Shown here: piece by piece, positions 21,541 through 32,644 of the stretch
Layout: every line of letters begins with the position of its first letter
Numbering within the stretch: position 1 is the first letter of the stretch
Origin: Burkholderia anthina
Lineage (GTDB): Bacteria; Pseudomonadota; Gammaproteobacteria; Burkholderiales; Burkholderiaceae
Direction of reading: 5' to 3'
Assembly (NCBI RefSeq): GCF_902498995.1
Contig: NZ_CABVLY010000010.1
Coordinates: forward strand, 62,001-126,000
DNA: 64,000 nt
Translations under genes and position numbers: made by a program
The notes under the pieces: model-generated
Database searches by the model: none
Seen by the model: only the letters and a program-made list of their open reading frames with translations
What the model was told of the DNA's origin: nothing

Positions 21541-22661
21541 GCGCGCGATTCGCCGATGCGTTCTGGCCGCCGGCCGACGAGCTGGCCGAAGCGGCCGAAC
21601 GGATTCGCGCCCGGCTCGGCGAGTGGCCGGGCGCCGCAGCGCCGTGGCGGCTTTGCGTGGCGATGCCCGACGTGCCGGCCGACGGCGACGTGCTGATCGT
21701 GTCGGCCGGCGATCGTACCGCGCAGTCGCGCGCGTCGGCCGCGTCGCGCCCGGCGTCGCCGGACGCGGTCGCGATCGAATTCGACGAACGCGGCGCGGCG
21801 CTGCACGCCGCGGGCGTGCGCCACGCGCTCGACGCCGCGCATCCGCTCGCGGACGACTGGATCGCGGCGCTCGCCGCCTTCCTCGATTGCGGTTTCGCGC
21901 CGATCGACGCGCTGGTGCTCGCGCTGGCGTGGCGCGACGGCGACGAGGCGCGCGACGCGGACGCGTGGCCGGTCGACACCGCGCGGTTCCCGCGCGTCGC
22001 CGGTCTGGCCGCCGCGCCGGAGCCGGCGTTCCCGCCATGCCCGCCGCAACTCGGCCTCTATCCGGTCGTACCGGATGCAGAATGGGTCGAGCGCGTGCTC
22101 GATTGCGGCGCGCGGACCGTGCAACTGCGCGTGAAAGACGCGAACCTCGATGCGTTGCGCCGGGAGATCGCGCGGGCGGTCGCCGCGGGGCGCCGTTACC
22201 CCGATGCGCGCGTGTTCATCAACGATCACTGGCAGATCGCGGTAGAAGAGGGGGCGTACGGCGTACATCTGGGTCAGGAAGACCTCGAGACGGCCGATCT
22301 CGCCGCGATCGCGCGCGCCGGCCTGCGGCTCGGGCTGTCGAGCCACGGGTACTACGAAATGTTGCGGGCATTGCACGAGCGCCCGAGCTATCTCGCGCTC
22401 GGCCCGGTGTACGCGACCGCGACCAAGGCGGTCGCCGCACCGCCGCAGGGCCTGGCGCGGATTGCCCGCTACGCGCGCTTCGCGGGCGCGCGGGCGCCGC
22501 TCGTCGCGATCGGCGGCGTGGGGCTCGACGCGTTGCCGGACGTACTCGCGACGGGCGTCGGCAGCGTGGCGGTGGTCAGTGCGGTGACGGGCGCGATCGA
22601 TTATCGGGCGGCGATTGTTGCGTTGCAGCAATGTTTTGCCCGACAATTTGACAATCATTGA
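21537..22661 (+). CDS. thiE: Thiamine-phosphate synthase ThiE with an extra N-terminal domain
   Basis: Joins HMP-pyrophosphate and thiazole phosphate to thiamine phosphate. The ThiE barrel occupies about residues 170-374: LGLYPVVPD, QLRVKD (196-201), FINDHWQIA, GVHLGQEDL, GPVYATATK and AIGGVG are all recognisable. The protein is 374 aa, against about 210 for a plain ThiE. The first about 165 residues form an additional acidic, Ala-rich domain whose segment LADDWIAALAAFLDCGFAPIDALVLALAW resembles the C-terminal helices of ribokinase-fold kinases such as ThiD, without its catalytic motifs. That link is tentative. The ATG overlaps the thiG stop. Confidence 0.9.
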   Translation: MSARFADAFWPPADELAEAAERIRARLGEWPGAAAPWRLCVAMPDVPADGDVLIVSAGDRTAQSRASAASRPASPDAVAIEFDERGAALHAAGVRHALDAAHPLADDWIAALAAFLDCGFAPIDALVLALAWRDGDEARDADAWPVDTARFPRVAGLAAAPEPAFPPCPPQLGLYPVVPDAEWVERVLDCGARTVQLRVKDANLDALRREIARAVAAGRRYPDARVFINDHWQIAVEEGAYGVHLGQEDLETADLAAIARAGLRLGLSSHGYYEMLRALHERPSYLALGPVYATATKAVAAPPQGLARIARYARFAGARAPLVAIGGVGLDALPDVLATGVGSVAVVSAVTGAIDYRAAIVALQQCFARQFDNH

Positions 22662-22683
22662 CCGCGGGGCTTGGAGCGGCTTC

Positions 22684-22713
22684 ACGACATCATTCCGAGG
22701 CAGGCCCTATAAT
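22684..22713 (+). promoter_or_regulatory. Candidate promoter of the mla operon
   Basis: A consensus -10 TATAAT lies at 22708-22713. The -35 is weak (ACGACA at 22684-22689, 18 bp spacing). The mlaF GTG start is 33 nt downstream of the -10. Confidence 0.5.
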
Positions 22714-22745
22714 TCGGCGTTCTGCGTAAAAGGACTGTCAGCTCC

Positions 22746-23567
22746 GTGAGCCCCACTCCTACCGAGACACTGCTGGAACTTCGCGACGTCGACTTTGGCT
22801 ACGGCGACCGCCTCGTCCTGTCGAACCTGAACATGCGCTTCGGGCGCGGCCGGGTCGTCGCTGTCATGGGCGGGTCGGGTTGCGGCAAGACGACCGTGCT
22901 GCGCCTGATCGGCGGCCTGGTGCGCGCGCGCCGCGGCCAGGTGCTGTTCGGCGGCGCCGACGTCGGCGCGCAGACCCGCGAGGGCCTGTATGCGCTGCGC
23001 CGCAAGATGGGCATGCTGTTCCAGTTCGGTGCACTGTTTACCGACATGTCGGTGTTCGAGAACGTCGCGTTCGCGCTGCGCGAACACACCGATCTTCCCG
23101 AAGACCTGATCCGCGACCTCGTGCTGATGAAGCTGAACGCGGTCGGCCTGCGCGGCGCGCGCGACCTGATGCCGTCCGAGGTATCGGGCGGGATGGCGCG
23201 CCGCATCGCGCTCGCCCGCGCGATCGCGCTGGACCCGCAGCTCATCATGTACGACGAGCCGTTCGCCGGCCTCGACCCGATTTCGCTCGGCATCACCGCG
23301 AACCTGATCCGCACGCTGAACCAGGCGCTCGGCGCGACGTCGATCCTCGTCACGCACGACGTGCCGGAGTCGTTCGCGATCGCCGATTACGTGTACTTTC
23401 TCGCCAACGGCGGCGTGCTCGCGCAGGGCACGCCTGACGAGCTGCGCGCATCGACCGATCCGAGCGTGCGCCAGTTCATCGACGGCGCGCCGGACGGCCC
23501 GTACAAATTTCACTACACGAGCCCGCCGCTGGCAGCGGATTTCGGGCTCGGCGGAGGGCGCGCATGA
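22746..23567 (+). CDS. mlaF: Phospholipid transport ATP-binding protein MlaF
   Basis: 273-aa cytoplasmic ATPase of the MlaFEDB inner-membrane complex, which helps keep outer-membrane lipid asymmetry. Motifs are Walker [10 protein letters not shown], signature [15 protein letters not shown], Walker [13 protein letters not shown] and H-loop VTHD. The start is GTG at 22746 ([12 protein letters not shown]). The stop overlaps the mlaE ATG by 4 bp. Confidence 0.95.
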   Translation: MSPTPTETLLELRDVDFGYGDRLVLSNLNMRFGRGRVVAVMGGSGCGKTTVLRLIGGLVRARRGQVLFGGADVGAQTREGLYALRRKMGMLFQFGALFTDMSVFENVAFALREHTDLPEDLIRDLVLMKLNAVGLRGARDLMPSEVSGGMARRIALARAIALDPQLIMYDEPFAGLDPISLGITANLIRTLNQALGATSILVTHDVPESFAIADYVYFLANGGVLAQGTPDELRASTDPSVRQFIDGAPDGPYKFHYTSPPLAADFGLGGGRA

Positions 23568-24331
23568 TCAGCGCGATCGGACGTTACGTCATCGGCGGCC
23601 TCGAGCGCGCGGGCTACGGCACGCGCCTGTTCGTGCGCCTCGTGCTGGAATTCTTCCCGCTGCTGCGCCGGCCGCGGCTCGTCACGAAGCAGATCCACTT
23701 TCTCGGCAACTATTCGTTCGTGATCATCGCCGTGTCGGGCCTGTTCGTCGGCTTCGTGCTCGGCCTGCAGGGCTACTACACGCTGAACCGCTACGGATCC
23801 GAGCAGGCGCTCGGCCTGCTGGTCGCGCTGTCGCTCGTGCGCGAGCTCGGCCCGGTCGTCACGGCGCTGCTGTTCGCCGGGCGCGCGGGCACGTCGCTCA
23901 CCGCCGAGATCGGCCTGATGAAGGCCGGCGAGCAACTCACCGCGCTCGAGATGATGGCGGTGGACCCGATCAAGACGGTGATCGCGCCGCGCATGTGGGC
24001 CGGGATCATCGCGATGCCGCTGCTCGCGGCGATCTTCAACGCGGTCGGCGTGCTCGGCGGCTATTTCGTCGGGGTCGTGCTGATCGGCGTCGATCCGGGC
24101 GCGTTCTGGTCGCAGATGCAGGGCGGGGTCCAGGTCTGGGCCGACGTCGGCAACGGCGTGCTCAAGAGCATCGTGTTCGGGTTCGCCGTGACCTTCGTTG
24201 CGCTGTATCAAGGGTATGAAGCGAAGCCCACGCCCGAAGGCGTGTCGCGCGCGACGACCAAGACGGTCGTGTTCGCGTCGCTCGCCGTACTCGGCCTCGA
24301 TTTCCTGCTGACCGCGCTGATGTTCAGCTAA
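23564..24331 (+). CDS. mlaE: Phospholipid transport permease MlaE
   Basis: 255-aa inner-membrane permease. It has the MlaE/TrnD features: [27 protein letters not shown] in the middle and about five hydrophobic segments. It pairs with MlaF; ATGA overlap with mlaF and a 24-bp gap to mlaD. Confidence 0.95.
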   Translation: MISAIGRYVIGGLERAGYGTRLFVRLVLEFFPLLRRPRLVTKQIHFLGNYSFVIIAVSGLFVGFVLGLQGYYTLNRYGSEQALGLLVALSLVRELGPVVTALLFAGRAGTSLTAEIGLMKAGEQLTALEMMAVDPIKTVIAPRMWAGIIAMPLLAAIFNAVGVLGGYFVGVVLIGVDPGAFWSQMQGGVQVWADVGNGVLKSIVFGFAVTFVALYQGYEAKPTPEGVSRATTKTVVFASLAVLGLDFLLTALMFS

Positions 24332-24355
24332 GCCTCAGCCAAGCCAAATTTTGGG

Positions 24356-24916
24356 ATGACGATGAAAAAGACTGCTCTCGACTTCTGGGTCGGCCTGTTC
24401 GTGGTGGTGGGCTTCCTTGCGGTGCTGTTCCTGGCGCTGAAGGTCGGCAACATGAGCTCGCTGTCGTTTCAGCCGACCTATTCGGTGAAGATGAAATTCG
24501 ACAATATCGGCGGGCTGAAGCCGCGCGCGGCCGTGAAGAGCGCGGGCGTCGTGGTCGGCCGCGTGAAGACGATCGGCTTCGACACCAATACCTATCAGGC
24601 GCTGGTGACGATCGATATCGACGGCCAGTATCCGTTCCCGAAGGATTCGTCGGCGAAGATCCTGACGTCGGGCCTGCTCGGCGAGCAGTACATCGGCCTC
24701 GAGCCGGGCGGCGACACCGAAATGCTGAAGGCGGGCGATACGATCACGATGACGCAGTCGGCGATCGTGCTCGAGAACCTGATCGGCCAGTTCCTGTACA
24801 GCAAGGCAGCCGACGCGGGCGGCGCGAAGCCGGCGGCCGGCGCATCGGCCGCTCCGGCCGAGCCCGCACCGGTGGCGGTGCCGGCGTCCGCGGTGTCCGC
24901 TTCGGGCGCTCAATAA
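24356..24916 (+). CDS. mlaD: MCE-domain lipid-binding protein MlaD
   Basis: 186-aa protein with one N-terminal membrane anchor (about residues 8-31) and a periplasmic MCE domain (about 35-150: YSVKMKFDNIGGLKPRAAVKSAGVVVGRV, then SGLLGEQYIGLEPGG). MlaD rings form the lipid channel beneath MlaFE. The Ala/Pro-rich C-terminal tail is longer than the MCE core needs. A second in-frame ATG at 24362 (MKKTALDF) could also be the start. Confidence 0.94.
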   Translation: MTMKKTALDFWVGLFVVVGFLAVLFLALKVGNMSSLSFQPTYSVKMKFDNIGGLKPRAAVKSAGVVVGRVKTIGFDTNTYQALVTIDIDGQYPFPKDSSAKILTSGLLGEQYIGLEPGGDTEMLKAGDTITMTQSAIVLENLIGQFLYSKAADAGGAKPAAGASAAPAEPAPVAVPASAVSASGAQ

Positions 24917-24942
24917 CCACACGAGAGAAAGACAAGAGGGTA

Positions 24943-25899
24943 ATGACCATGCAGACGATCCGCATCAGGCACGCCGCGCTTGCGGTTGCGGCAGTCGCCG
25001 CGTTGAGCGGCTGCGCGACCGTGCAGACGCCGACCAAGGGCGATCCGCTCGAAGGCTTCAACCGGACGATGTACAAGTTCAACGATACGGTCGACACGTA
25101 CGCGTTGAAGCCGGTCGCGAAGGGCTATCAATACGTGGTGCCGCAGCCGGTGCGCGAGAGCGTGACGAACTTCTTCTCGAACATCGGCGACGTCTACATC
25201 GCGGCGAACAACATCGTGCAGCTGCGGATCGCGGACGGCGTCGGCGACATCATGCGCGTCGTGATCAATACGGTGTTCGGCGTCGGCGGCCTGTTCGACG
25301 TCGCGACGATCGCGAAGCTGCCGAAGCACACGGCCGACTTCGGGATCACGATGGGCCGCTACGGCATGCCGTCGGGTCCGTATCTCGTGCTGCCGCTGCT
25401 CGGCCCGAGCACGCTGCGCGACACGGCGGGCCTCGGCGTCGACTACGTCGGCAACCCGCTGACCTACGTGAAGCCGGACGGCCTGAGCTGGGGCCTGTTC
25501 GGCGTGAACCTCGTCAACGCGCGCGCGAACCTGCTCGGTGCGGGCGATGTGCTGGATGCCGCGGCGCTCGACAAGTATTCGTTCGTGCGCAACGCGTACC
25601 TGCAGCGCCGCCAGATGCTGATCGACAACGCACGCGGCGAGGCCGCCACGACGTCGGGCAACGATGCGCTGCCGAAGTACGACCTGCCGGACGACGGCGC
25701 GACACCGGCGGCCGGTACCGCGGGCGCGGCGGCAGTGAGCGGCGCGACCGCGCCGGCCGGCGCATCGGGCGCGGCGGTTGCGGCACCGGCTTCGGGTCCG
25801 GCCGTGGCGCCGAACCCGGCCAGCGCGACGACCGTGCCGCCGATGCAGGTGGCGCCGCCGTCGCCGGGCGGCCTGCATCTGCCGAACATCCGGTTCTGA
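24943..25899 (+). CDS. mlaA: Outer-membrane lipoprotein MlaA (VacJ)
   Basis: 318-aa lipoprotein that removes misplaced phospholipids from the outer leaflet. The signal peptide ends in lipobox LSGC with lipidated C24. Family signature: GDPLEGFNRTMYKFND followed by the hydrophobic helix set and GRYGMPSGPYLVLPLLGPSTLRD. The last about 90 residues (from about 230) form a low-complexity Ala/Pro/Gly tail that E. coli MlaA lacks. Its location between mlaD and mlaC differs from E. coli, where mlaA is unlinked. Confidence 0.94.
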   Translation: MTMQTIRIRHAALAVAAVAALSGCATVQTPTKGDPLEGFNRTMYKFNDTVDTYALKPVAKGYQYVVPQPVRESVTNFFSNIGDVYIAANNIVQLRIADGVGDIMRVVINTVFGVGGLFDVATIAKLPKHTADFGITMGRYGMPSGPYLVLPLLGPSTLRDTAGLGVDYVGNPLTYVKPDGLSWGLFGVNLVNARANLLGAGDVLDAAALDKYSFVRNAYLQRRQMLIDNARGEAATTSGNDALPKYDLPDDGATPAAGTAGAAAVSGATAPAGASGAAVAAPASGPAVAPNPASATTVPPMQVAPPSPGGLHLPNIRF

Positions 25900-25994
25900 G
25901 CGGATACATTCGTTACAGCCGGAAACGATTCAGTCGGTGGCGCGCGCGAACTTGCGCGTAAGCTACCGGCTCCAACCTCCGCATCGACTCATTC

Positions 25995-26639
25995 ATGCAG
26001 GTCACTATGATGAAAAAACTGTTCCTGATCCCCGTTTTCGCGGCGCTGTTCTCGTTCGGCAGCGCAGCTCACGCGCAAGTCGACCAGTCGAACCCGCAGG
26101 CGCTGATCAAGACGGCGACGCAGCAAGTGCTCGACGAAGTCAAGCAGCAGACGATCAAGCAGGGCGATACGAACCGCATCATCACGATCGTCAACAAGGA
26201 CATCCTGCCGTACACCGATTTCCGCCGCACCACGCAGCTTGCGATGGGCCGCAACTGGCGCACGGCGTCGGCCGAACAGCAGCAGCAGATTCAGGAGCAG
26301 TTCAAGCTGCTGCTGATCCGCACGTATTCGGGCGCGCTCGCGCAGCTGAAGCCGGACCAGCAGATCCAGTACCCGCCGTTCCGTGCCGATCCGGCCGATA
26401 CCGACGTCGTGGTGAAGACGGTCGCGATGAACAACGGTCAGCCGGTGCAGATCGACTACCGCCTGTACAAGTCGACCAGCGGCTGGAAGGTCTATGACCT
26501 GAACGTGCTCGGCGCGTGGCTGATCCAGACGTACCAGCAGCAGTTCAACGAGAAGATCCAGCAAAGCGGCGTGGATGGCCTGATCAAGTTCCTGACGCAG
26601 CGCAACCAGGAGCTTGCCGCCGGCAAGCAGGCGTCGTGA
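25995..26639 (+). CDS. mlaC: Periplasmic phospholipid carrier MlaC
   Basis: 214-aa periplasmic shuttle between MlaA and MlaFEDB. Signal peptide MMKKLFLIPVFAALFSFGSAAHAQ; the likelier start is the second or third Met (26007/26010), though the frame opens at 25995. The body has the MlaC pattern FRRTTQLAMGRNWRTAS and IDYRLYKSTSGWKVYDLNVLG. Its stop overlaps the GTG start of mlaB. Confidence 0.94.
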   Translation: MQVTMMKKLFLIPVFAALFSFGSAAHAQVDQSNPQALIKTATQQVLDEVKQQTIKQGDTNRIITIVNKDILPYTDFRRTTQLAMGRNWRTASAEQQQQIQEQFKLLLIRTYSGALAQLKPDQQIQYPPFRADPADTDVVVKTVAMNNGQPVQIDYRLYKSTSGWKVYDLNVLGAWLIQTYQQQFNEKIQQSGVDGLIKFLTQRNQELAAGKQAS

Positions 26640-26911
26640 GCGGCTTCGCAGCCGGCTCCTCGCTGACCGTCGCGAGCGCGAAGTCCGCGCTCGCGGACGG
26701 TCTCGCGCGCATCGGCGCGGGCGCAACCGCCGTCGATTGCGCGGCGCTGACGCAGTTCGATTCGTCCGCGCTCGCCGTGCTGCTCGCATGGCAACGCGCC
26801 GCCAAAGCGCGCGGCGCGACCCTCGACATCCTCAATCTCCCCCCGACGCTCGCCAGCCTCGCGCGCGCCTACGGCGTCGACGCGCTCATCGAAGGCACCG
26901 GGCGACATTGA
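26636..26911 (+). CDS. mlaB: STAS-domain protein MlaB
   Basis: 91-aa cytoplasmic STAS protein that binds and activates MlaF. It begins at GTG 26636 in a GTGA overlap with mlaC. The STAS core VDCAALTQFDSSALAVLLAWQR shows the conserved DSS-A-L loop. The frame is open further upstream inside mlaC, but that part is an overlapping shadow. Confidence 0.9.
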   Translation: MSGFAAGSSLTVASAKSALADGLARIGAGATAVDCAALTQFDSSALAVLLAWQRAAKARGATLDILNLPPTLASLARAYGVDALIEGTGRH

Positions 26912-26976
26912 CCCTGTCCGACCGAAGCCTGCCGCGCCGCCCGGCGCGCAAGCTTCAGGCCGCGTGCCGCCGGCAC

Positions 26977-27005
26977 CGGCTCCGCTAGCCGGTTTGCCCT
27001 ATAAT
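26977..27005 (+). promoter_or_regulatory. Candidate promoter upstream of the ABC-2 exporter genes
   Basis: A perfect TATAAT lies at 27000-27005, in the 191-bp gap between mlaB and the next gene, about 100 bp before its ATG. No good -35 is visible. Confidence 0.4.
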
Positions 27006-27102
27006 CAAGCGTTTTGCGGGGCAGCCAATCGGCGTCCGGCCCCCATTTTCTTTCGCAGCAAGCACCAGAATAGGCGTCGCGGCCATTGCGCCGCGCACAG
27101 TC

Positions 27103-28029
27103 ATGTCAGCCATAGAAATCCGTCACGTCAAGAAGCGCTACAAATCGCTTCAGGCGCTCAAGGGCGTCAGTCTGTCGGTCGAGGAAGGCGAGTTTTTCGG
27201 CCTGCTCGGCCCGAACGGCGCAGGCAAGACCACGCTCATCAGTATCCTCGCCGGGCTCGCCCGGGCCGATGAAGGCAGCATCTCGGTGCGCGGCCACGAT
27301 GTCGTCAAGGACTTCCGCGGCGCGCGCCGCGCGCTCGGCGTCGTGCCGCAGGAACTCGTTTTCGATCCGTTCTTCACCGTCCGCGAGACGCTGCGGCTCC
27401 AGTCCGGCTATTTCGGGCTGCACCGCAACGACGACTGGATCGACGAAGTGATGGCCAATCTCGATCTCACCGAGAAGGCCGACGCGAACATGCGCGCGCT
27501 GTCGGGCGGGATGAAGCGCCGCGTGCTGGTCGCGCAGGCGCTCGTGCACCGGCCGCCCGTGATCGTGCTCGACGAGCCGACCGCCGGTGTCGACGTCGAA
27601 CTGCGCCAGACGCTGTGGAAATTCATCTCGCGACTGAACCGCGAGGGCCACACGATCGTCCTGACCACCCATTACCTCGAGGAAGCCGAGGCGCTGTGCG
27701 ACCGCATCGCGATGCTGCGTCGCGGTGAAGTCGTCGCGCTCGACCGCACCGACGCGCTGCTGCGTCGTTTCGCGGGGCTGCAGCTGTATCTGCGCCTGGC
27801 GACGGGCGCGCTGCCCGCCGAGTTGCGCGGGCTGGAGACCGATCCGGCCGCACGCGCGCCGGGCGAGCACCTGCTGCGTCTCACGAGCTACGACGATGTC
27901 GAACGCATCCTCGCGCAGTGCCGCGCGGCGGGCTGCACGTTCGACGAGATCGAGGTCCGCAAGGCGGACCTCGAAGATGTGTTCGTCCAGGTGATGAACG
28001 GGGCCGAGGTGATCGAGGGACTGGCATGA
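27103..28029 (+). CDS. ABC-2 exporter ATP-binding protein (YadG-like)
   Basis: 308-aa cytoplasmic ATPase. Walker A GPNGAGKTT, signature LSGGMKRRVLVAQALV, Walker B VIVLDEPTAGVD and THYLEEAEALCDRI place it in the daunorubicin/YadG-type group. The C-terminal about 80 residues are the usual accessory region. It forms a unit with the permease that overlaps its stop by 4 bp. The exported substrate is unknown; the position between mla genes and murA suggests an envelope role, as inference only. Confidence 0.9.
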   Translation: MSAIEIRHVKKRYKSLQALKGVSLSVEEGEFFGLLGPNGAGKTTLISILAGLARADEGSISVRGHDVVKDFRGARRALGVVPQELVFDPFFTVRETLRLQSGYFGLHRNDDWIDEVMANLDLTEKADANMRALSGGMKRRVLVAQALVHRPPVIVLDEPTAGVDVELRQTLWKFISRLNREGHTIVLTTHYLEEAEALCDRIAMLRRGEVVALDRTDALLRRFAGLQLYLRLATGALPAELRGLETDPAARAPGEHLLRLTSYDDVERILAQCRAAGCTFDEIEVRKADLEDVFVQVMNGAEVIEGLA

Positions 28030-28880
28030 ATCAACAACCCCCACGCGAACTTCGTTCGCTCGGGGGGGCGCAGCCCCCCCGTTCCCGCCAAACGCCAGAG
28101 CCCGGCGCTGTCGGGCGAGTAGCGGGAAGCGGTTTTCGTACGCTGTTCTACAAGGAACTCCTGCGTTTCTGGAAGGTGTCGTTCCAGACGGTGTGTGCGC
28201 CGATCGTGACGGCGCTGCTGTATCTGACGATCTTCGGCCACGCGCTGTCGGGCCGCGTCGAGGTGTATCCGGGCGTCGAGTACGTGAGCTTTCTCGTTCC
28301 CGGCCTCGTGATGATGAGCGTGCTGCAGAACGCGTTCGCGAACAGCTCGTCGTCGCTGATCCAGTCGAAGATCACCGGCAACCTCGTGTTCGTGCTGCTG
28401 CCGCCGCTGTCCTACAAGGACATCTTCGGCGCGTACGTGCTCGCGTCCGTGGTGCGCGGGCTCGCGGTCGGCACGGGCGTGTTCGTCGTGACGATCTGGT
28501 TTATCCCGATGCATTTCGCGGCGCCGTTGTTCATCATCGCGTTCGCGCTGCTCGGCTCGGCGATCCTCGGCACGCTCGGGCTGATCGCCGGGATCTGGGC
28601 CGAGAAGTTCGACCAGCTCGCCGCATTCCAGAACTTCCTGATCATGCCGCTGACGTTCCTGTCCGGCGTGTTCTATTCGACGCACTCGCTGCCGCCCGTG
28701 TGGCGCGAGATTTCGCGTCTCAACCCGTTTTTCTACATGATCGACGGTTTCCGCTACGGGTTCTTCGGCGCGTCCGATATCAACCCGCTCGCGAGCCTCG
28801 CCATCGTCACCGGTTTCTTCGTGCTGCTCGCGATATTCGCGATGCGGCTGCTTGCGACCGGCTACAAACTGCGTCATTGA
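28026..28880 (+). CDS. ABC-2 type permease (YadH-like) with inserted N-terminal segment
   Basis: 284-aa membrane protein with about six hydrophobic helices from residue 45 onward. It has ABC-2 hallmarks: FLVPGLVMMSVLQNAF, and PLTFLSGVFYSTHSLPPVW before the last helices. YadH proteins are about 255 residues and start near TLFYKELLRFW. Here about 35 residues (PPRELRSLGGAQPPRSRQ onward) precede it. They are encoded by DNA made of three consecutive palindromes (28045-28128). The ATG at 28026 overlaps the ATPase stop. Confidence 0.88.
   Translation: MNQQPPRELRSLGGAQPPRSRQTPEPGAVGRVAGSGFRTLFYKELLRFWKVSFQTVCAPIVTALLYLTIFGHALSGRVEVYPGVEYVSFLVPGLVMMSVLQNAFANSSSSLIQSKITGNLVFVLLPPLSYKDIFGAYVLASVVRGLAVGTGVFVVTIWFIPMHFAAPLFIIAFALLGSAILGTLGLIAGIWAEKFDQLAAFQNFLIMPLTFLSGVFYSTHSLPPVWREISRLNPFFYMIDGFRYGFFGASDINPLASLAIVTGFFVLLAIFAMRLLATGYKLRH
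28045..28128. repeat. Palindromic element inside the YadH-like coding sequence
   Basis: Three inverted repeats lie side by side: gcgaac (28045-28050) / gttcgc (28054-28059); an 8-bp stem of c plus seven g (28061-28068) with seven c plus g (28074-28081); and ttcccgc (28082-28088) / gcgggaa (28122-28128). The element is read through in frame near the permease N terminus. It looks like an inserted REP/mini-element. I saw no second copy in the window. Confidence 0.6.
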
Positions 28881-28930
28881 TATCGACGGCAGCGGCCGCC
28901 ACAGGCGGCGCGCGCCGACAGGAGCCCCTC

Positions 28931-29170
28931 ATGTTGCCGACGCCCGAACAGGTCAAGCAATACATCGCCGGCGGTCTCGCCTGCACTCATCTGGAAGTCG
29001 AAGGCGACGGCCAGCATTTCTTCGCGACGATCGTGTCGGCGGCCTTCGAAGGCAAGCGGCCGATCCAGCGGCACCAGCTCGTCTATGCGGCGCTCGGCGA
29101 TCGCATGAAGCAGGAAATCCACGCGCTCAGCATGAAGACGCTGACGCCCGCCGAATGGCAGAACGCATAA
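28931..29170 (+). CDS. ibaG: BolA-family protein IbaG
   Basis: 79-aa BolA/IbaG protein. The conserved FEGKRPIQRHQLVYAALGDRMKQEIHALSMKT block carries the His that takes part in Fe-S ligation with glutaredoxins. BolA/IbaG proteins work with monothiol glutaredoxins in Fe-S cluster handling. It lies between the exporter genes and murA; ibaG-murA adjacency after mla genes is also found in E. coli. Confidence 0.88.
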   Translation: MLPTPEQVKQYIAGGLACTHLEVEGDGQHFFATIVSAAFEGKRPIQRHQLVYAALGDRMKQEIHALSMKTLTPAEWQNA

Positions 29171-29183
29171 CCGGAACCACTGA

Positions 29184-31183
<2,000 letters not shown>

Positions 31184-31207
31184 GCGCATCACCGTAACGG
31201 AACTCCC

Positions 31208-32524
31208 ATGGCCATCACCATCCGCAAACTCGATTCGACGAGCGAAGGCTTCGATGCCGCGCTGCGTGCGGTGCTCGCATTCGAGGCGAGCGAGGACGAG
31301 GCGATCGAGCAATCGGTCGCGCAGATTCTCGCCGACGTGAAGTCGCGCGGCGACGCCGCGGTGCTCGAGTACACGAACCGCTTCGACCGGCTGAACGCGC
31401 ACAGCGTCGCCGCGCTCGAACTGCCGCAGGATGCGTTGCAGACGGCGCTCGACGGCCTCGCGCCGAAGGCGCGCGCGGCACTGGAAGCCGCGGCTGCGCG
31501 CGTGCGTGCGTACCACGAGAAGCAGAAGATCGAGTGCGGCACGCATAGCTGGCAGTACACGGAAAGCGACGGCACGGTGCTCGGCCAGAAGGTCACGCCG
31601 CTCGACCGCGTCGGCCTGTACGTGCCGGGCGGCAAGGCGGCCTATCCGTCGTCGGTGCTGATGAACGCGATTCCCGCGCGGGTCGCGGGCGTCGGCGAGA
31701 TCGTGATGGTCGTGCCGACCCCGGACGGCGTGAAGAACGACCTCGTGCTCGCCGCGGCGCTGCTCGGCGGCGTCGATCGCGTGTTCACGATCGGCGGCGC
31801 GCAGGCGGTCGGCGCGCTGGCATACGGCACGGCCACGGTGCCGGCGGTCGACAAGATCTGCGGGCCGGGCAACGCGTACGTCGCGTCCGCAAAGCGCCGC
31901 GTGTTCGGCACGGTCGGCATCGACATGATCGCCGGCCCGTCGGAAATCCTCGTGCTGTGCGACGGCACGACCGATCCGAGCTGGGTCGCGATGGACCTGT
32001 TCTCGCAGGCCGAACACGACGAGCTCGCGCAGTCGATCCTGCTGTGCCCGGACGCCGCGTTCCTCGAGCGCGTCGGGAAGGCGATCGACGAGCTGCTGCC
32101 GACGATGCCGCGCCAGGACGTGATCCGCGCATCGCTCGAAGGCCGCGGCGCGCTGATCAAGGTGCGCGACATGGCCGAAGCGTGCCGGATCGCGAACGAG
32201 ATCGCGCCCGAGCACCTCGAGATTTCCGCGCTGGAGCCGCAGCAATGGGGCCAGCAGATCCGCCACGCGGGCGCGATCTTCCTCGGCCGCTACACGAGCG
32301 AAAGCCTCGGCGACTACTGCGCCGGCCCGAACCACGTGCTGCCGACGTCGCGCACGGCGCGCTTCTCGTCGCCGCTCGGCGTGTACGACTTCATCAAGCG
32401 CTCGAGCCTGATCGAAGTCAGCGCCGAAGGTGCGCAGACGCTGGGTGAAATCGCCTCCGAGCTCGCGTACGGCGAGGGCCTGCAGGCGCACGCGCGCAGC
32501 GCCGAACTCCGGATGAAGGGGTGA
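31208..32524 (+). CDS. hisD: Histidinol dehydrogenase HisD
   Basis: 438-aa Zn enzyme for the last two steps of histidine synthesis (histidinol to histidine, NAD+). The signature region [18 protein letters not shown], followed by [10 protein letters not shown], is intact, as are the metal/catalytic segments QAEHDELAQ and NEIAPEHLE. 24 bp after hisG. Confidence 0.97.
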   Translation: MAITIRKLDSTSEGFDAALRAVLAFEASEDEAIEQSVAQILADVKSRGDAAVLEYTNRFDRLNAHSVAALELPQDALQTALDGLAPKARAALEAAAARVRAYHEKQKIECGTHSWQYTESDGTVLGQKVTPLDRVGLYVPGGKAAYPSSVLMNAIPARVAGVGEIVMVVPTPDGVKNDLVLAAALLGGVDRVFTIGGAQAVGALAYGTATVPAVDKICGPGNAYVASAKRRVFGTVGIDMIAGPSEILVLCDGTTDPSWVAMDLFSQAEHDELAQSILLCPDAAFLERVGKAIDELLPTMPRQDVIRASLEGRGALIKVRDMAEACRIANEIAPEHLEISALEPQQWGQQIRHAGAIFLGRYTSESLGDYCAGPNHVLPTSRTARFSSPLGVYDFIKRSSLIEVSAEGAQTLGEIASELAYGEGLQAHARSAELRMKG

Positions 32525-32533
32525 CACGCGCGC

Positions 32534-32561
32534 CGGAGCCGATGCCGAAGCATCGGTTCCG
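32534..32561 (+). other. Intercistronic hairpin between hisD and hisC
   Basis: A 12-bp stem (32534-32545 with 32550-32561, one G-U pair, tetraloop cgaa) sits in the 120-bp gap between hisD and hisC. There is no T-run, so it is more likely an mRNA processing or stability element than a terminator. Confidence 0.4.
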
Positions 32562-32644
32562 GTCGGCCAGGAGACCCGTGCAAGGCGGCAGCCGCCGCCT
32601 TGCCGACCATTTGACGCCGGCGCGACGCACGCCGGCTTGAGACC

